Below the pieces are notes generated by a model. That model was given only the letters and a program-made list of their open reading frames with translations, had not been told where the DNA came from and did no database searches. The position numbers and the translations under genes are program-made. Below are positions 8,576 to 17,162 of a DNA stretch of 64,000 nucleotides, in pieces. Source of the stretch: Ferruginibacter yonginensis (GTDB lineage Bacteria > Bacteroidota > Bacteroidia > Chitinophagales > Chitinophagaceae); contig NZ_JBHSCZ010000001.1 of the NCBI RefSeq assembly GCF_042651465.1, positions 1,528,113-1,592,112 on the forward strand. The letters run 5' to 3'. Position 1 is the stretch's first letter. Every line of letters begins with the position of its first letter.

Positions 8576-9622
8576 ATGGAATTTAGCGCAGCACAAATTG
8601 CACAAATTATTGGTGGTTCTGTTGAAGGTAATGCCGCTACAACTGTATCATCATTCGGTAAAATTGAAGAAGCCGTTGCAGGCCAATTAGCATTTTTAGC
8701 TAATCCCAAATATGAAGAATACCTGTACAATACCAAAGCTTCCGTCATAATCATTAATGATACACAAGTTTTAAAAGAACCTATACAGGCTACACTTATT
8801 AAAGTTGCTGATGCTTACTCAGCTTTTGCTGCTTTATTAGAGCAATACCAAAAAATGCAATCGCAGCAAATGGTGGGCATTCAAGAGCCCGTATATATTG
8901 ACCCTACCGCAAAAAAGGGAACCGATATTTTTATTGGAGCCTTTGCATATATTGGTCAAAATGCTCAAATTGGTAACAATACAAAAATTTATCCCAACGC
9001 ATTTATTGGTAACAATGTTAGTATTGGTAATAACACCATTATACACCCCGGCGTAAAAATTTACCACGATTGTGTTATAGGAAACAATGTAGTTATACAT
9101 GCAGGCACTGTAATTGGTGGCGATGGTTTTGGTTTTGCCCCTCAAGCAGATGGTAGCTTTAAAAAAGTACCACAAACTGGCAACGTTATTATTGAGGATA
9201 ATGTTGAAATAGGTAGCAATGCTACTATTGACAGGGCAACTATTGGTAGTACCATCATAAAATCAGGCGCTAAACTCGATAATCTTTTACAAATTGCCCA
9301 CAATGTTGAAGTGGGTAACAACAGTGTTATTGCAGCCCAAACAGGAGTAAGCGGTAGCACAAAAATTGGTAATAATGTTATGATTGGCGGACAAGTAGGT
9401 ATTGTAGGCCACATACAAATTGCTGATGGTACAAAAATAAATGCACAAAGCGGTGTAAGTAAATCCATAAAAACACCCAACAGCGCTGTAACAGGTTCAC
9501 CTGCTTTTGATTATACTGCTGCACTTCGTAGCCAAGCATTAAGTCGTAATTTACCTGAAATGGAAAAACGCATAAAAGCGCTTGAAAATGAAATTAAATT
9601 GTTGATGCAAAAATTAATTTAA
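8576..9622 (+). CDS. lpxD: UDP-3-O-(3-hydroxyacyl)glucosamine N-acyltransferase
   Basis: The 348-residue protein has an N-terminal uridine-binding domain (EFSAAQIAQIIGGSVEGN...FLANPKYEEYLYNTKASVII). A long left-handed beta-helix follows, built of hexapeptide repeats (IGNN, IGNNTIIHPG, VEIGSNATIDRATIG). The catalytic-type His sits in LLQIAHNVEVGNNS, and a C-terminal helix closes the trimer (LPEMEKRIKALENEIKLLMQKL). LpxD adds the N-linked acyl chain in lipid A synthesis at the inner face of the cytoplasmic membrane. Length and motifs are normal. lpxC-fabZ and lpxA follow 2.6 and 4.2 kb downstream on the same strand. Confidence 0.95.
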   Translation: MEFSAAQIAQIIGGSVEGNAATTVSSFGKIEEAVAGQLAFLANPKYEEYLYNTKASVIIINDTQVLKEPIQATLIKVADAYSAFAALLEQYQKMQSQQMVGIQEPVYIDPTAKKGTDIFIGAFAYIGQNAQIGNNTKIYPNAFIGNNVSIGNNTIIHPGVKIYHDCVIGNNVVIHAGTVIGGDGFGFAPQADGSFKKVPQTGNVIIEDNVEIGSNATIDRATIGSTIIKSGAKLDNLLQIAHNVEVGNNSVIAAQTGVSGSTKIGNNVMIGGQVGIVGHIQIADGTKINAQSGVSKSIKTPNSAVTGSPAFDYTAALRSQALSRNLPEMEKRIKALENEIKLLMQKLI

Positions 9623-9685
9623 CACTTATCTACGTTGCTTTAAGGTATTTTTGGGTGATTTTTAACAACAATAACCCTTTTTCAT

Positions 9686-12154
9686 TTGCGTATTCATAAG
9701 TACCTTTTTTTATTATTATTTTTCGTTTATCCGTTAATGGCTAGTGCTCAATTGGTTACGTTGAGTGGGATGGTGCAAGATGCATTTACTAAAGAGCCCG
9801 TAAATTTTGCTTCGGTTTCATTTGCATTGGCTGGTAATGGTAAAGTGGCTGATAGTGCAGGTAATTTTTCATTTTACTTAAAACCAGGCACTGTTGATAC
9901 TTTAATGGTAAGCTATGTAGGCTACCAAACATTTAAAGAGCCTATTAGCATGCTCAATGGCGATGCACAAATTATTATCTCCTTACAAAGAGGCACTTCC
10001 AACGAAGTTGTAATAAAATCAAAAATTAATAAAGGGCTGTTTTTGTGGCGCAAAATTATGAGCAAAAAAAAGTTATACAACCGCTATAACCAAACCAATT
10101 TTGCATACGAAGCTTACAATAAACTTGAAATTGATTTTAAAAACTTTAAAGCAGATAAACTCAAAAAGAATTTTATTTTAAAACCTTTTTCATTCATATT
10201 TGATAATATCGACAGTACTTCAGAAAAAGAACCATTTCTTCCATTTTTTTTAGTGGAAAGCATCAGCGATTATGCGTTTCAAAAAAACACCAAAAAGTAT
10301 TTTGAAAACATAAAAGCCACCAACATAAAAGGCATTAATAACGAAAGTATTTCGAAAATGTTGGGGGTAATGAACCAAAACGTAAACGTGTACGGCAACT
10401 ACATCAACGTAATGGATAAAGATTTTGTGAGCCCCTTTAATGATCGTGCCGATGATTTTTACAACTTCTCAGTACCTGATACGCAAATTTTAAATGGCAA
10501 AAAGATTTTGCATTTTGTATTTAGGCCAAAACATCCGGGCCAAAACACATTTGAAGGCGATGCAATGGTATTTGCTGGCACTTACCAAATTCAAAAAATT
10601 GGTTTAAACTTAGGTAAAGATGCTAATGTAAATTTTGTTGACAGGGTAGGTATTTTTCAAGAGTTTATACCAATTAACGATTCTGTATATTTTATTAGCA
10701 GGGATAAGTTTTTCGCTGATTTTAAAATACTCGGCAAACAATCACTCACTATGATTGGTCGTAAAACAACTTCTTACAAAAACATTATCATCAATAGCGA
10801 CTCCATCACCAATTTATTTAAAGCGCAAAATATTGAAGAGCTGGTCACTACGGCAAAAGGTGTTAATAATTTTTCTGATTCGAGCTGGCAAAATTTTAGG
10901 CATGATAGTTTATCTACCAACGAAAAAGCCATTTATGCTACTGTTGATAAACTCAATAGCATGCCCACTTTTAAAAAGTTTCAAAAACGTATAAAATTTT
11001 TAACTACCGGCTATACCAATGATGGTAATGTAGTGTTTGGCCCTTGGTTTAATTGGGTAAGTGCCAACCAATATGAAGGCACTCGTTTGCGGTTCGATTT
11101 AGGTACCAACCCTGGTTTTCATAAAAAAATTTACATACATACGTATTTAGCTTACGGCACTAAAGATAAACAGTTTAAAGGCCAAGCAGAGGCGTATTGG
11201 AACATTACTAAAACACCCAACCGCTTTAGGTTACATGCATCGTACTCAAAAGATATTGACAATGGTATTAGCCAAATTGGCGAAGTAAGTCAAGACAATG
11301 TTTTTTCATTAGCCATCAGAAAACCTAACATTACTCGAAAATTTATTCGTTTACAAGATGTACGTTTCGAAATTTTGAAAGACTTTGGCAAAGGGTTTTC
11401 AACTGAGTTATTTTTCATACATAAACAATATGATCCCCTACTTAATTTACCAGCGCTAAAAACCGTTAATGGCACCACACTTATTAATTTTGAAACCGCT
11501 TTAAAACTCCGTTTTGCTTACCTCGAACAGTATTTAGAAGGTGATTATTTCAGGTATTCATTGGGTAGTAAGTACCCAATTATTGAAGCAACTTTTTCAA
11601 AAGGTATGGCTGGTGTTGGTAACAGTGCTTATAACTATCACCGTGTATCAGTAAACATAAAAGATAATATCAAAATTTCACCTTACGGCTCCGTTTCATA
11701 TAAAATTTTTGCTGGCAAGGTTGATGGTACGCTCCCATATGTGTTTTTAGAAAACCACCCTGGCAACGATATTTATTATTACAATGGCAACGCCTTTAAT
11801 TTAATGACCCGTTTTGAATACCTCAGTGATCGTTATGCAGGGCTCAATGTAGAACACCATGTTGGTGCAGGTTTATTTAGGTTTACTAACATTACTCGTA
11901 AACTAAAATGGCGTCAATTCTGGACAGGCAAAGCCTTGTGGGGTTCATTAAGCAACGATAATTTAAAACTTAACAATACCGTAGGCACTTTTAAAACGCT
12001 CAACAATAAAACATATATGGAGTTGGGCACTGGTATTGATAACATCTTCAAAGTTTTTAGAGTTGATTTTATTTGGCGTTTAACAGCCAATGAACGCCCT
12101 ATTCAAAAAGTAAGTCACTTTGGTGTATTTGGTAGTTTTCAGCTACAATTTTAA
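9686..12154 (+). CDS. DUF5686 outer-membrane protein with carboxypeptidase-like N-terminal domain
   Basis: The 822-residue protein has a signal peptide (HKYLFLLLFFVYPLMASAQ) and a CarboxypepD_reg-like beta-sandwich (residues about 23-110: TLSGMVQDAFTKEPVNFASV). The long remainder looks like an outer-membrane barrel of the DUF5686 type and ends in phenylalanine (FGSFQLQF). The start is TTG at 9686: an in-frame TGA lies at 9656, and the next ATG (9737) would remove the signal peptide. The function of DUF5686 proteins is unknown. Its place between lpxD and lpxC hints at an envelope role but does not show one. Confidence 0.8.
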   Translation: MRIHKYLFLLLFFVYPLMASAQLVTLSGMVQDAFTKEPVNFASVSFALAGNGKVADSAGNFSFYLKPGTVDTLMVSYVGYQTFKEPISMLNGDAQIIISLQRGTSNEVVIKSKINKGLFLWRKIMSKKKLYNRYNQTNFAYEAYNKLEIDFKNFKADKLKKNFILKPFSFIFDNIDSTSEKEPFLPFFLVESISDYAFQKNTKKYFENIKATNIKGINNESISKMLGVMNQNVNVYGNYINVMDKDFVSPFNDRADDFYNFSVPDTQILNGKKILHFVFRPKHPGQNTFEGDAMVFAGTYQIQKIGLNLGKDANVNFVDRVGIFQEFIPINDSVYFISRDKFFADFKILGKQSLTMIGRKTTSYKNIIINSDSITNLFKAQNIEELVTTAKGVNNFSDSSWQNFRHDSLSTNEKAIYATVDKLNSMPTFKKFQKRIKFLTTGYTNDGNVVFGPWFNWVSANQYEGTRLRFDLGTNPGFHKKIYIHTYLAYGTKDKQFKGQAEAYWNITKTPNRFRLHASYSKDIDNGISQIGEVSQDNVFSLAIRKPNITRKFIRLQDVRFEILKDFGKGFSTELFFIHKQYDPLLNLPALKTVNGTTLINFETALKLRFAYLEQYLEGDYFRYSLGSKYPIIEATFSKGMAGVGNSAYNYHRVSVNIKDNIKISPYGSVSYKIFAGKVDGTLPYVFLENHPGNDIYYYNGNAFNLMTRFEYLSDRYAGLNVEHHVGAGLFRFTNITRKLKWRQFWTGKALWGSLSNDNLKLNNTVGTFKTLNNKTYMELGTGIDNIFKVFRVDFIWRLTANERPIQKVSHFGVFGSFQLQF

Positions 12155-12219
12155 TGCACAGCATTTTGTAATAACAGTATTTTGTTGTTAATTGATTTTA
12201 TAAGCCCCAATATTTAAAA

Positions 12220-12227
12220 TATATTTG
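12220..12227 (+). promoter_or_regulatory. Candidate -7 box (TATATTTG) for lpxC-fabZ
   Basis: TATATTTG fits TAnnTTTG exactly and ends 17 nt before the lpxC ATG. A possible -33 ATTG at 12191-12194 is 25 nt upstream of the box, slightly beyond the usual spacing. It suggests that lpxC-fabZ can be transcribed independently of lpxD. Confidence 0.45.
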
Positions 12228-12244
12228 CACAAAAGCATAAAGGC

Positions 12245-13651
12245 ATGGATATCAACTTCAACGAAAACAAACAACACACATTACAAGCACCCGTAACAAT
12301 ATCGGGTACTGGTTTACATAGTGGTATTCATGCTGATATGGTACTGAACCCTGCCCCACCCAATTTTGGTTTTCAATTTAAACGTACTGATTTAGGCTGT
12401 AGTGCACCCATTAAAGCAGATTGCGATTTGGTTACAGATACAAGCCGTGGTACCACTTTAGAAAAAGGTGAGGTTAAAATTTCAACCGTTGAACATATTT
12501 TAGCAGCGTTGGTTGGTATGGGTATTGATAATTGTTTAATTGAAGTAAGTGGCCCCGAAATACCAATTATTGATGGTAGCAGCATGCCGTTTACCAATTT
12601 AATTGAAGCTACAGGTGTGGTGGAACAAGATGCTGAAAAAGTTTGGTACGAATTAGATGAACCTATTTCATTTTACGACGAAGCTAAAAATGCAGAGTTT
12701 ACAGCCGTTCCTGCTAACGATTATAGAATTACAACACTTATTGATTTTAATTCGCCTGTGTTAGGTACACAACATGCCGATTTAAAACGCCTTAAAGATT
12801 TTCAAAAAGAAATTGCCCCTTGTAGAACATTTTGTTTTTTACATGAATTAGAAGCATTACTAGATAACAATTTAATTAAAGGTGGCGACATCAATAATGC
12901 CATTGTAGTAGTTGATAAACCTATTACACCCGAAGAAATGCAACGCCTAGCCAAAGCCTTTGGAAAAGATAATATTGATGTTCAAAAAGAAGGCTACCTT
13001 AATAATTTAGAACTGCGTTTTAATAACGAACCGGCTCGTCATAAATTATTAGATGTAGTGGGTGATTTAGCCCTGAGTGGTTACCCCATGAAGGCGCATA
13101 TTATGGCTAACAGACCCGGCCATAGCAGTAACGTAGGCTTAGCAAAAGTATTAAAGGCACATTTTAAAAAGCATAGCAAAAATGTAAATGTACCGGCTTA
13201 CGATCCAAGTGCTCCTGCATTAATTCCTTTGGAAGAAATTGAAAAAATACTACCGCACCGTTATCCGTTTTTGTTAGTTGATAAGATTATACGTATCAAC
13301 GAAAAAGAAGTGATTGGTATTAAAAATGTAACCTTCAACGAATATTTTTTTCAAGGGCATTTCCCCGGCAACCCTATTATGCCCGGTGTTTTACAGGTAG
13401 AAGCATTGGCGCAAACAGGTGGTATTTTATGCATAAAATCAATGCCCGAGGGGCAATATGATACCTACTTTTTAAAAGTTGACAACTGTAAGTTCAAAGT
13501 AAAAGTTGTGCCTGGCGATACCATGATTTTAAAGATGGAACTGATGGAACCTATTAGAAGAGGTATTTGTACTATGAAGGGCAGCGTTTATGTAGGCAAT
13601 AAGCTATGTACAGAAGGTGAATTTACCGCTCAAATAGTAAGAAGGGTTTAA
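12245..13651 (+). CDS. lpxC/fabZ: Bifunctional UDP-3-O-acyl-GlcNAc deacetylase / 3-hydroxyacyl-ACP dehydratase
   Basis: This is a natural fusion of 468 residues. Residues 1 to about 300 are LpxC, the zinc deacetylase that commits UDP-acyl-GlcNAc to lipid A (STVEHILAALVGMGIDN with the zinc His, then GYLNNLELRFNNEPARHKLLDVVGDLAL). Residues about 325-468 are FabZ, the hot-dog dehydratase of fatty-acid elongation (LPHRYPFLLVDK and the active-site GHFPGNPIMPGVLQVEA). The fusion is typical of Bacteroidota and ties hydroxyacyl-ACP use in lipid A to fatty-acid synthesis. lpxA follows on the same strand. Confidence 0.97.
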   Translation: MDINFNENKQHTLQAPVTISGTGLHSGIHADMVLNPAPPNFGFQFKRTDLGCSAPIKADCDLVTDTSRGTTLEKGEVKISTVEHILAALVGMGIDNCLIEVSGPEIPIIDGSSMPFTNLIEATGVVEQDAEKVWYELDEPISFYDEAKNAEFTAVPANDYRITTLIDFNSPVLGTQHADLKRLKDFQKEIAPCRTFCFLHELEALLDNNLIKGGDINNAIVVVDKPITPEEMQRLAKAFGKDNIDVQKEGYLNNLELRFNNEPARHKLLDVVGDLALSGYPMKAHIMANRPGHSSNVGLAKVLKAHFKKHSKNVNVPAYDPSAPALIPLEEIEKILPHRYPFLLVDKIIRINEKEVIGIKNVTFNEYFFQGHFPGNPIMPGVLQVEALAQTGGILCIKSMPEGQYDTYFLKVDNCKFKVKVVPGDTMILKMELMEPIRRGICTMKGSVYVGNKLCTEGEFTAQIVRRV

Positions 13652-13773
13652 TTTAGTATGAATAAATATTTTTATATTCATTTATAAATAATATCTTAAC
13701 TAAAAGTAATTAAAGCAAATCAACAATAAAACTCAACCAACAAATAATGGTTGTTTAAAATTTAATATAACCA

Positions 13774-14571
13774 ATGATTCATCCACATACATACATACAC
13801 CCCAATGCTAAATTAGCTACCAACGTAAAAGTTGATCCATTCAGCGTTATACACCCTAACGTTGAAATTGGTGAAGGCACGTGGATAGGCAGTAACGTAA
13901 CCATTATGGATGGTGCTCGTATTGGTAAAAATTGTAGAATTTTTCCGGGGGCTGTAATATCTGCCATACCGCAAGATTTAAAGTATAGTGGAGAAGATAC
14001 CACTGTTGAAATAGGTGACAATACAACCATTAGAGAGTTTGTAACCATTAACCGTGGTAGTAAAGCCAACTGGACCACCAAAGTGGGCACCAACTGTTTA
14101 ATTATGGCTTATTGCCATATTGCACATGATTGTATAATTGGCAACAACTGCATTATGAGCAATAACACCCAGTTAGCTGGTCATGTAGAGTTAGGCGATT
14201 TTGCTATTTTAGGTGGTATGTGTGCCGTACACCAATTTGTAAAAATTGGGCAACACTGTATTATAAGCGGTGGCTCATTAATACGTAAAGATGTACCTCC
14301 TTTCATTAAAGCAGGTAACGAACCTATAAGCTATGCAGGTGTTAACTCTGTTGGTTTAAAAAGAAGAGGGTTTTCATTAGAAAGCATCAACGAAATTTTA
14401 AACATCTACCGCATCATCTACAACAAAGGGTTAAACACTACACAGGCACTCAATTATATTGAAGAAGAAGTACCTGCAACCAATGAAAGAGATGAAATTG
14501 TAACCTTTATTAGAGAAAGTGGCAGGGGTATTATTAAGCGTCAAATAAAAGGCGCTGTTTCTGAAGATTAA
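13774..14571 (+). CDS. lpxA: Acyl-ACP--UDP-N-acetylglucosamine O-acyltransferase
   Basis: A 265-residue LpxA of normal length. It starts with the MIHPHTYIHPNAKL motif, then hexapeptide repeats (VEIGEGTWIGSNVTIMDGARIG). The catalytic-type His lies in YCHIAHDCIIGNNCIMSNNTQLAGHVELG, followed by GGMCAVHQFVKIGQHCIISGG. The C-terminal helical domain contains NSVGLKRRGF. LpxA carries out the first step of lipid A synthesis. It lies 122 nt after lpxC-fabZ; the AT-rich gap holds no clear terminator, so read-through is likely. Confidence 0.96.
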   Translation: MIHPHTYIHPNAKLATNVKVDPFSVIHPNVEIGEGTWIGSNVTIMDGARIGKNCRIFPGAVISAIPQDLKYSGEDTTVEIGDNTTIREFVTINRGSKANWTTKVGTNCLIMAYCHIAHDCIIGNNCIMSNNTQLAGHVELGDFAILGGMCAVHQFVKIGQHCIISGGSLIRKDVPPFIKAGNEPISYAGVNSVGLKRRGFSLESINEILNIYRIIYNKGLNTTQALNYIEEEVPATNERDEIVTFIRESGRGIIKRQIKGAVSED

Positions 14572-14576
14572 TTGCA

Positions 14577-15194
14577 TTGAATATAACATTACAAAATACA
14601 GGCAAAAGGTATAATAGAGAATGGATTTTTAGAAAGTTCAATTATACCTTTTTGCAAGGTAACAGTTATGCTATTACAGGGGCCAATGGTTCAGGCAAAT
14701 CAACATTACTACAAATAATTGCAGGTGCTACGTTACATAGCGAAGGTACCATTACAAGAAAACCTGCAGCAGCTGCCAATAATTACAACGAAGAAACATC
14801 TTACCAGCAAATAGCCATTGTAGCGCCTTATTTAGATGTGGTGGAAGAGATGACCGCCATTGAATTTTTACAATTCCATCAAAATTTTAAACCGTTGGTG
14901 GCTACTATAAGCGATATATTAAATACAGTAGGGCTCAGCAAAGCAGGCCATAAAGAAATAAGGTATTTTAGTAGCGGTATGAAACAACGTTTAAAGTTAG
15001 CACAAGCGTTTTTCAGTGATACAACCACGTTGTTGTTAGATGAACCTACTACCAATTTAGATGAAGCTGGCGTTGCTATATACAAACAGCTTTGGCAACA
15101 ATATACACACAATCGTTTAGTAGTGGTAAGTAGCAACGACCCTCAAGAGTATGAAAACTGTACGGCTGTAATTTCAATAAGTGATTATAAATAA
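14577..15194 (+). CDS. ABC transporter ATP-binding protein
   Basis: A 205-residue single ABC ATPase domain with Walker A GANGSGKSTLLQ, signature SSGMKQRLKLAQ and Walker B LLLDEPTTNLDEAG. The start is probably TTG at 14577, five nt after the lpxA stop; no upstream ATG exists in frame. No permease is fused or adjacent except the small membrane protein directly downstream, so the transported substrate is unknown. The layout after lpxA suggests an envelope-related exporter, but this is only inference. Confidence 0.85.
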   Translation: MNITLQNTGKRYNREWIFRKFNYTFLQGNSYAITGANGSGKSTLLQIIAGATLHSEGTITRKPAAAANNYNEETSYQQIAIVAPYLDVVEEMTAIEFLQFHQNFKPLVATISDILNTVGLSKAGHKEIRYFSSGMKQRLKLAQAFFSDTTTLLLDEPTTNLDEAGVAIYKQLWQQYTHNRLVVVSSNDPQEYENCTAVISISDYK

Positions 15195-15443
15195 ATGAAA
15201 CTAAAATACAATGTAACCCCAGGTAATTTTGTCGCTGTAATGATGATTACTTTATCTGTTATTTTAAAAATAGATAGTAATAATCCTAATGATTTAATTG
15301 CTGCAGGTTATTTACTTTACACTGCAATTGTAATGCTATTGTTAGACTTTTTTTTACAATGGATCATCATTGACAATAAAAGAGTATGGCTCATTGAAGG
15401 GATTGCATTGCTAATACTATTTTCACTTTCTTTATTTCATTAA
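15195..15443 (+). CDS. Small membrane protein (82 aa)
   Basis: Not recognised. Three hydrophobic segments fill most of the protein (about residues 9-25, 31-54 and 62-80), with a short polar loop IDNKRVW. The ATG follows the stop of the ABC ATPase with no gap, so the two are translationally coupled. It could be a partner of that ATPase, but it is much smaller than a normal permease. Confidence 0.6.
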   Translation: MKLKYNVTPGNFVAVMMITLSVILKIDSNNPNDLIAAGYLLYTAIVMLLLDFFLQWIIIDNKRVWLIEGIALLILFSLSLFH

Positions 15444-15449
15444 ATAAGC

Positions 15450-16664
15450 TTACCTCCTACTTGCTATCAATAAATTTAAATCAGTATACTTTAAATTAAA
15501 ACGTTCACTTAAATGAAAATTAGTGAGGGCGCCTTTAAACATATAAATACCGCTACGTATATTTATTTTATACCAAATAATATTATCTACGCCACCATCT
15601 TCAGCAGTTTCTAATAATAAAGGCATCAGTACGTTACTAATGGCTTGCGATGCAGTTCGTGCAAAACCACTTGGTATATTGGGTACACAATAATGTATTA
15701 CATCATACTTAGTAAAAGTGGGCGCTGCATGGGTGGTAACTTGGCTGGTTTCAAAACAACCGCCATGGTCAATACTTACATCAACAATTACACTACCTGG
15801 TCGCATATTGCTCACCATTTGTTCTGTAACCACCATTGGTGTTCTACCACCATCGTTGCTTAAAGCGCCAACAGCTACATCACAAGTTTTTAATTGCTTG
15901 GCCAAAATTTTTGGTTCTAAAACGGAGGTCCACATACGACCGCCAATATTATTTTGCAGGCGTTTTAATCTGTAAATACTATTGTCAAATATTTTTACAC
16001 TAGCTCCCATTGCTAATGCCGTTCGAGCTGCATATTCACCCACAATACCAGCGCCCATTATAATTACTTTTGTGGGTGGTATGCCACTAATACCACCAAC
16101 CAATACACCTTTTCCGTTATTGGCATTGCTGAGGTATTGCCCAGCAATAAGCATAACAGCTGAACCAGCAATTTCACTCATGCTGCGTACAATAGGGTTA
16201 TGACCACTATCGTCTTTTAAATTTTCAAAACTAAGTGCTGTAATTTTTTTGAGCATCATCTTCATTAAAATATCCCTTTTCATTTCGGCTAAATGAATGG
16301 GTGAAATGATGTATTGGTTCATTTTAAGTAATTCGCATTCCTCTTCACTTACAGGTGCACTTTTTACTAAAATATCAGCTTCAAAAACTTGTTTTTTATC
16401 GTATACAATTTTGGCGCCTGCCTCACTATAATCTTTATCAGTATAATTAGCACCAATACCTGCGTTGGTTTCCACCCACACATCATGCCCATTGGCCACA
16501 ATTACACTCACTGCATCTGGCGTTAGTGCAATCCTATTTTCGTTAAAAGAATCTTCTTTGGGTATGCCTATAAAAAGTTGATCTTTCTTAGGTTTTACAT
16601 CCAACGTTTCTTCTAAGGTTTCGTAGCTGAGCGATGGTGATACAAAAGGTTTGGTAGTGGCCAT
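15450..16664 (-). CDS. ald: Alanine dehydrogenase
   Basis: A 404-residue NAD-dependent alanine dehydrogenase of the AlaDH/PNT family, which interconverts alanine and pyruvate plus ammonia. The N-terminal domain has IGIPKEDSFNENRIALTPDAV, and the substrate-binding HLAEMKRDILMKMM follows. The NAD-binding Rossmann fold starts at VIIMGAGIVGEYAARTALAMGASVKIFD. It carries a roughly 25-residue N-terminal extension compared with short bacterial Ald, which is common in this phylum. It converges on the small membrane gene with a 6-nt gap, and tsaE lies 22 nt upstream on the same strand. Confidence 0.9.
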   Translation of the reverse strand: MATTKPFVSPSLSYETLEETLDVKPKKDQLFIGIPKEDSFNENRIALTPDAVSVIVANGHDVWVETNAGIGANYTDKDYSEAGAKIVYDKKQVFEADILVKSAPVSEEECELLKMNQYIISPIHLAEMKRDILMKMMLKKITALSFENLKDDSGHNPIVRSMSEIAGSAVMLIAGQYLSNANNGKGVLVGGISGIPPTKVIIMGAGIVGEYAARTALAMGASVKIFDNSIYRLKRLQNNIGGRMWTSVLEPKILAKQLKTCDVAVGALSNDGGRTPMVVTEQMVSNMRPGSVIVDVSIDHGGCFETSQVTTHAAPTFTKYDVIHYCVPNIPSGFARTASQAISNVLMPLLLETAEDGGVDNIIWYKINIRSGIYMFKGALTNFHLSERFNLKYTDLNLLIASRR

Positions 16665-16686
16665 TGAATAAATTCTTTTTTACAAA

Positions 16687-17100
16687 TTACAATTTTATTT
16701 GCAGCAGGCGTTCATTATTTCCTTTAGAGGTGATATACACATGCACCGCATCATCAGGCAATAATTGTGGTGTTATAGTTGGCCACTCCACCAAACATAA
16801 ATCACCACTATACAAACAATCCTCAACTCCTGCACCAATGGCTTCTTGCACTGATTTTAATCTGTATAAATCAAGGTGATACAAAGTGGTTTGTTGTGCC
16901 GTTGTATAGGTATTGATGATGGAAAAAGTAGGGCTACTCACGGCTTCTTTCACCCTTAGCACTTCACCAATTGCATGTACCAAAGTAGTTTTACCGGCAC
17001 CCATTTCGCCATGTAAAGCAATTACTTTGCGTTGGCCAATTTGCTGCAACAAGGTGGTTGCGGCTGTTTGAATTGTATCGAGTGTAAAAGTTACATCCAT
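16687..17100 (-). CDS. tsaE: tRNA threonylcarbamoyladenosine biosynthesis ATPase TsaE
   Basis: A 137-residue P-loop ATPase of the TsaE family. Walker A is GEMGAGKTTLVHAIG, followed by SSPTFSIINTY, the LYHLDLYRL motif and the C-terminal LVEWPTITPQLLPDD. TsaE works with TsaB and TsaD to make t6A37 on ANN-decoding tRNAs. The length is normal. It is divergent from the copper P-ATPase, with 62 nt between the two start codons and a TAnnTTTG box facing each gene. Confidence 0.95.
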   Translation of the reverse strand: MDVTFTLDTIQTAATTLLQQIGQRKVIALHGEMGAGKTTLVHAIGEVLRVKEAVSSPTFSIINTYTTAQQTTLYHLDLYRLKSVQEAIGAGVEDCLYSGDLCLVEWPTITPQLLPDDAVHVYITSKGNNERLLQIKL

Positions 17101-17104
17101 GTTG

Positions 17105-17112
17105 CAAATATA
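17105..17112 (-). promoter_or_regulatory. Candidate -7 box (TATATTTG) for tsaE
   Basis: Read on the minus strand, TATATTTG is followed by CAAC and then the tsaE ATG. The box is a perfect TAnnTTTG match only 4 nt from the start codon. No clear -33 element was found at the normal distance. Confidence 0.5.
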
Positions 17113-17128
17113 AATTGGTTAATTAGTA

Positions 17129-17158
17129 TTTGGTTAACCATAAAGCAAGATAATTTTG
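17129..17158 (+). promoter_or_regulatory. Promoter of the copper P-type ATPase
   Basis: TTTG (17129-17132), an 18-nt spacer and TAATTTTG (17151-17158) match the Bacteroidota -33/-7 consensus. The -7 box ends 4 nt before the ATG, so transcription should begin at or next to the start codon. Confidence 0.65.
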
Positions 17159-17162
17159 CAAC

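Noticed and set aside
8837..9480. Two antisense ORFs of 112 codons opposite lpxD
   Set aside because: They mirror the hexapeptide-repeat codons of lpxD and have no start signals of their own.
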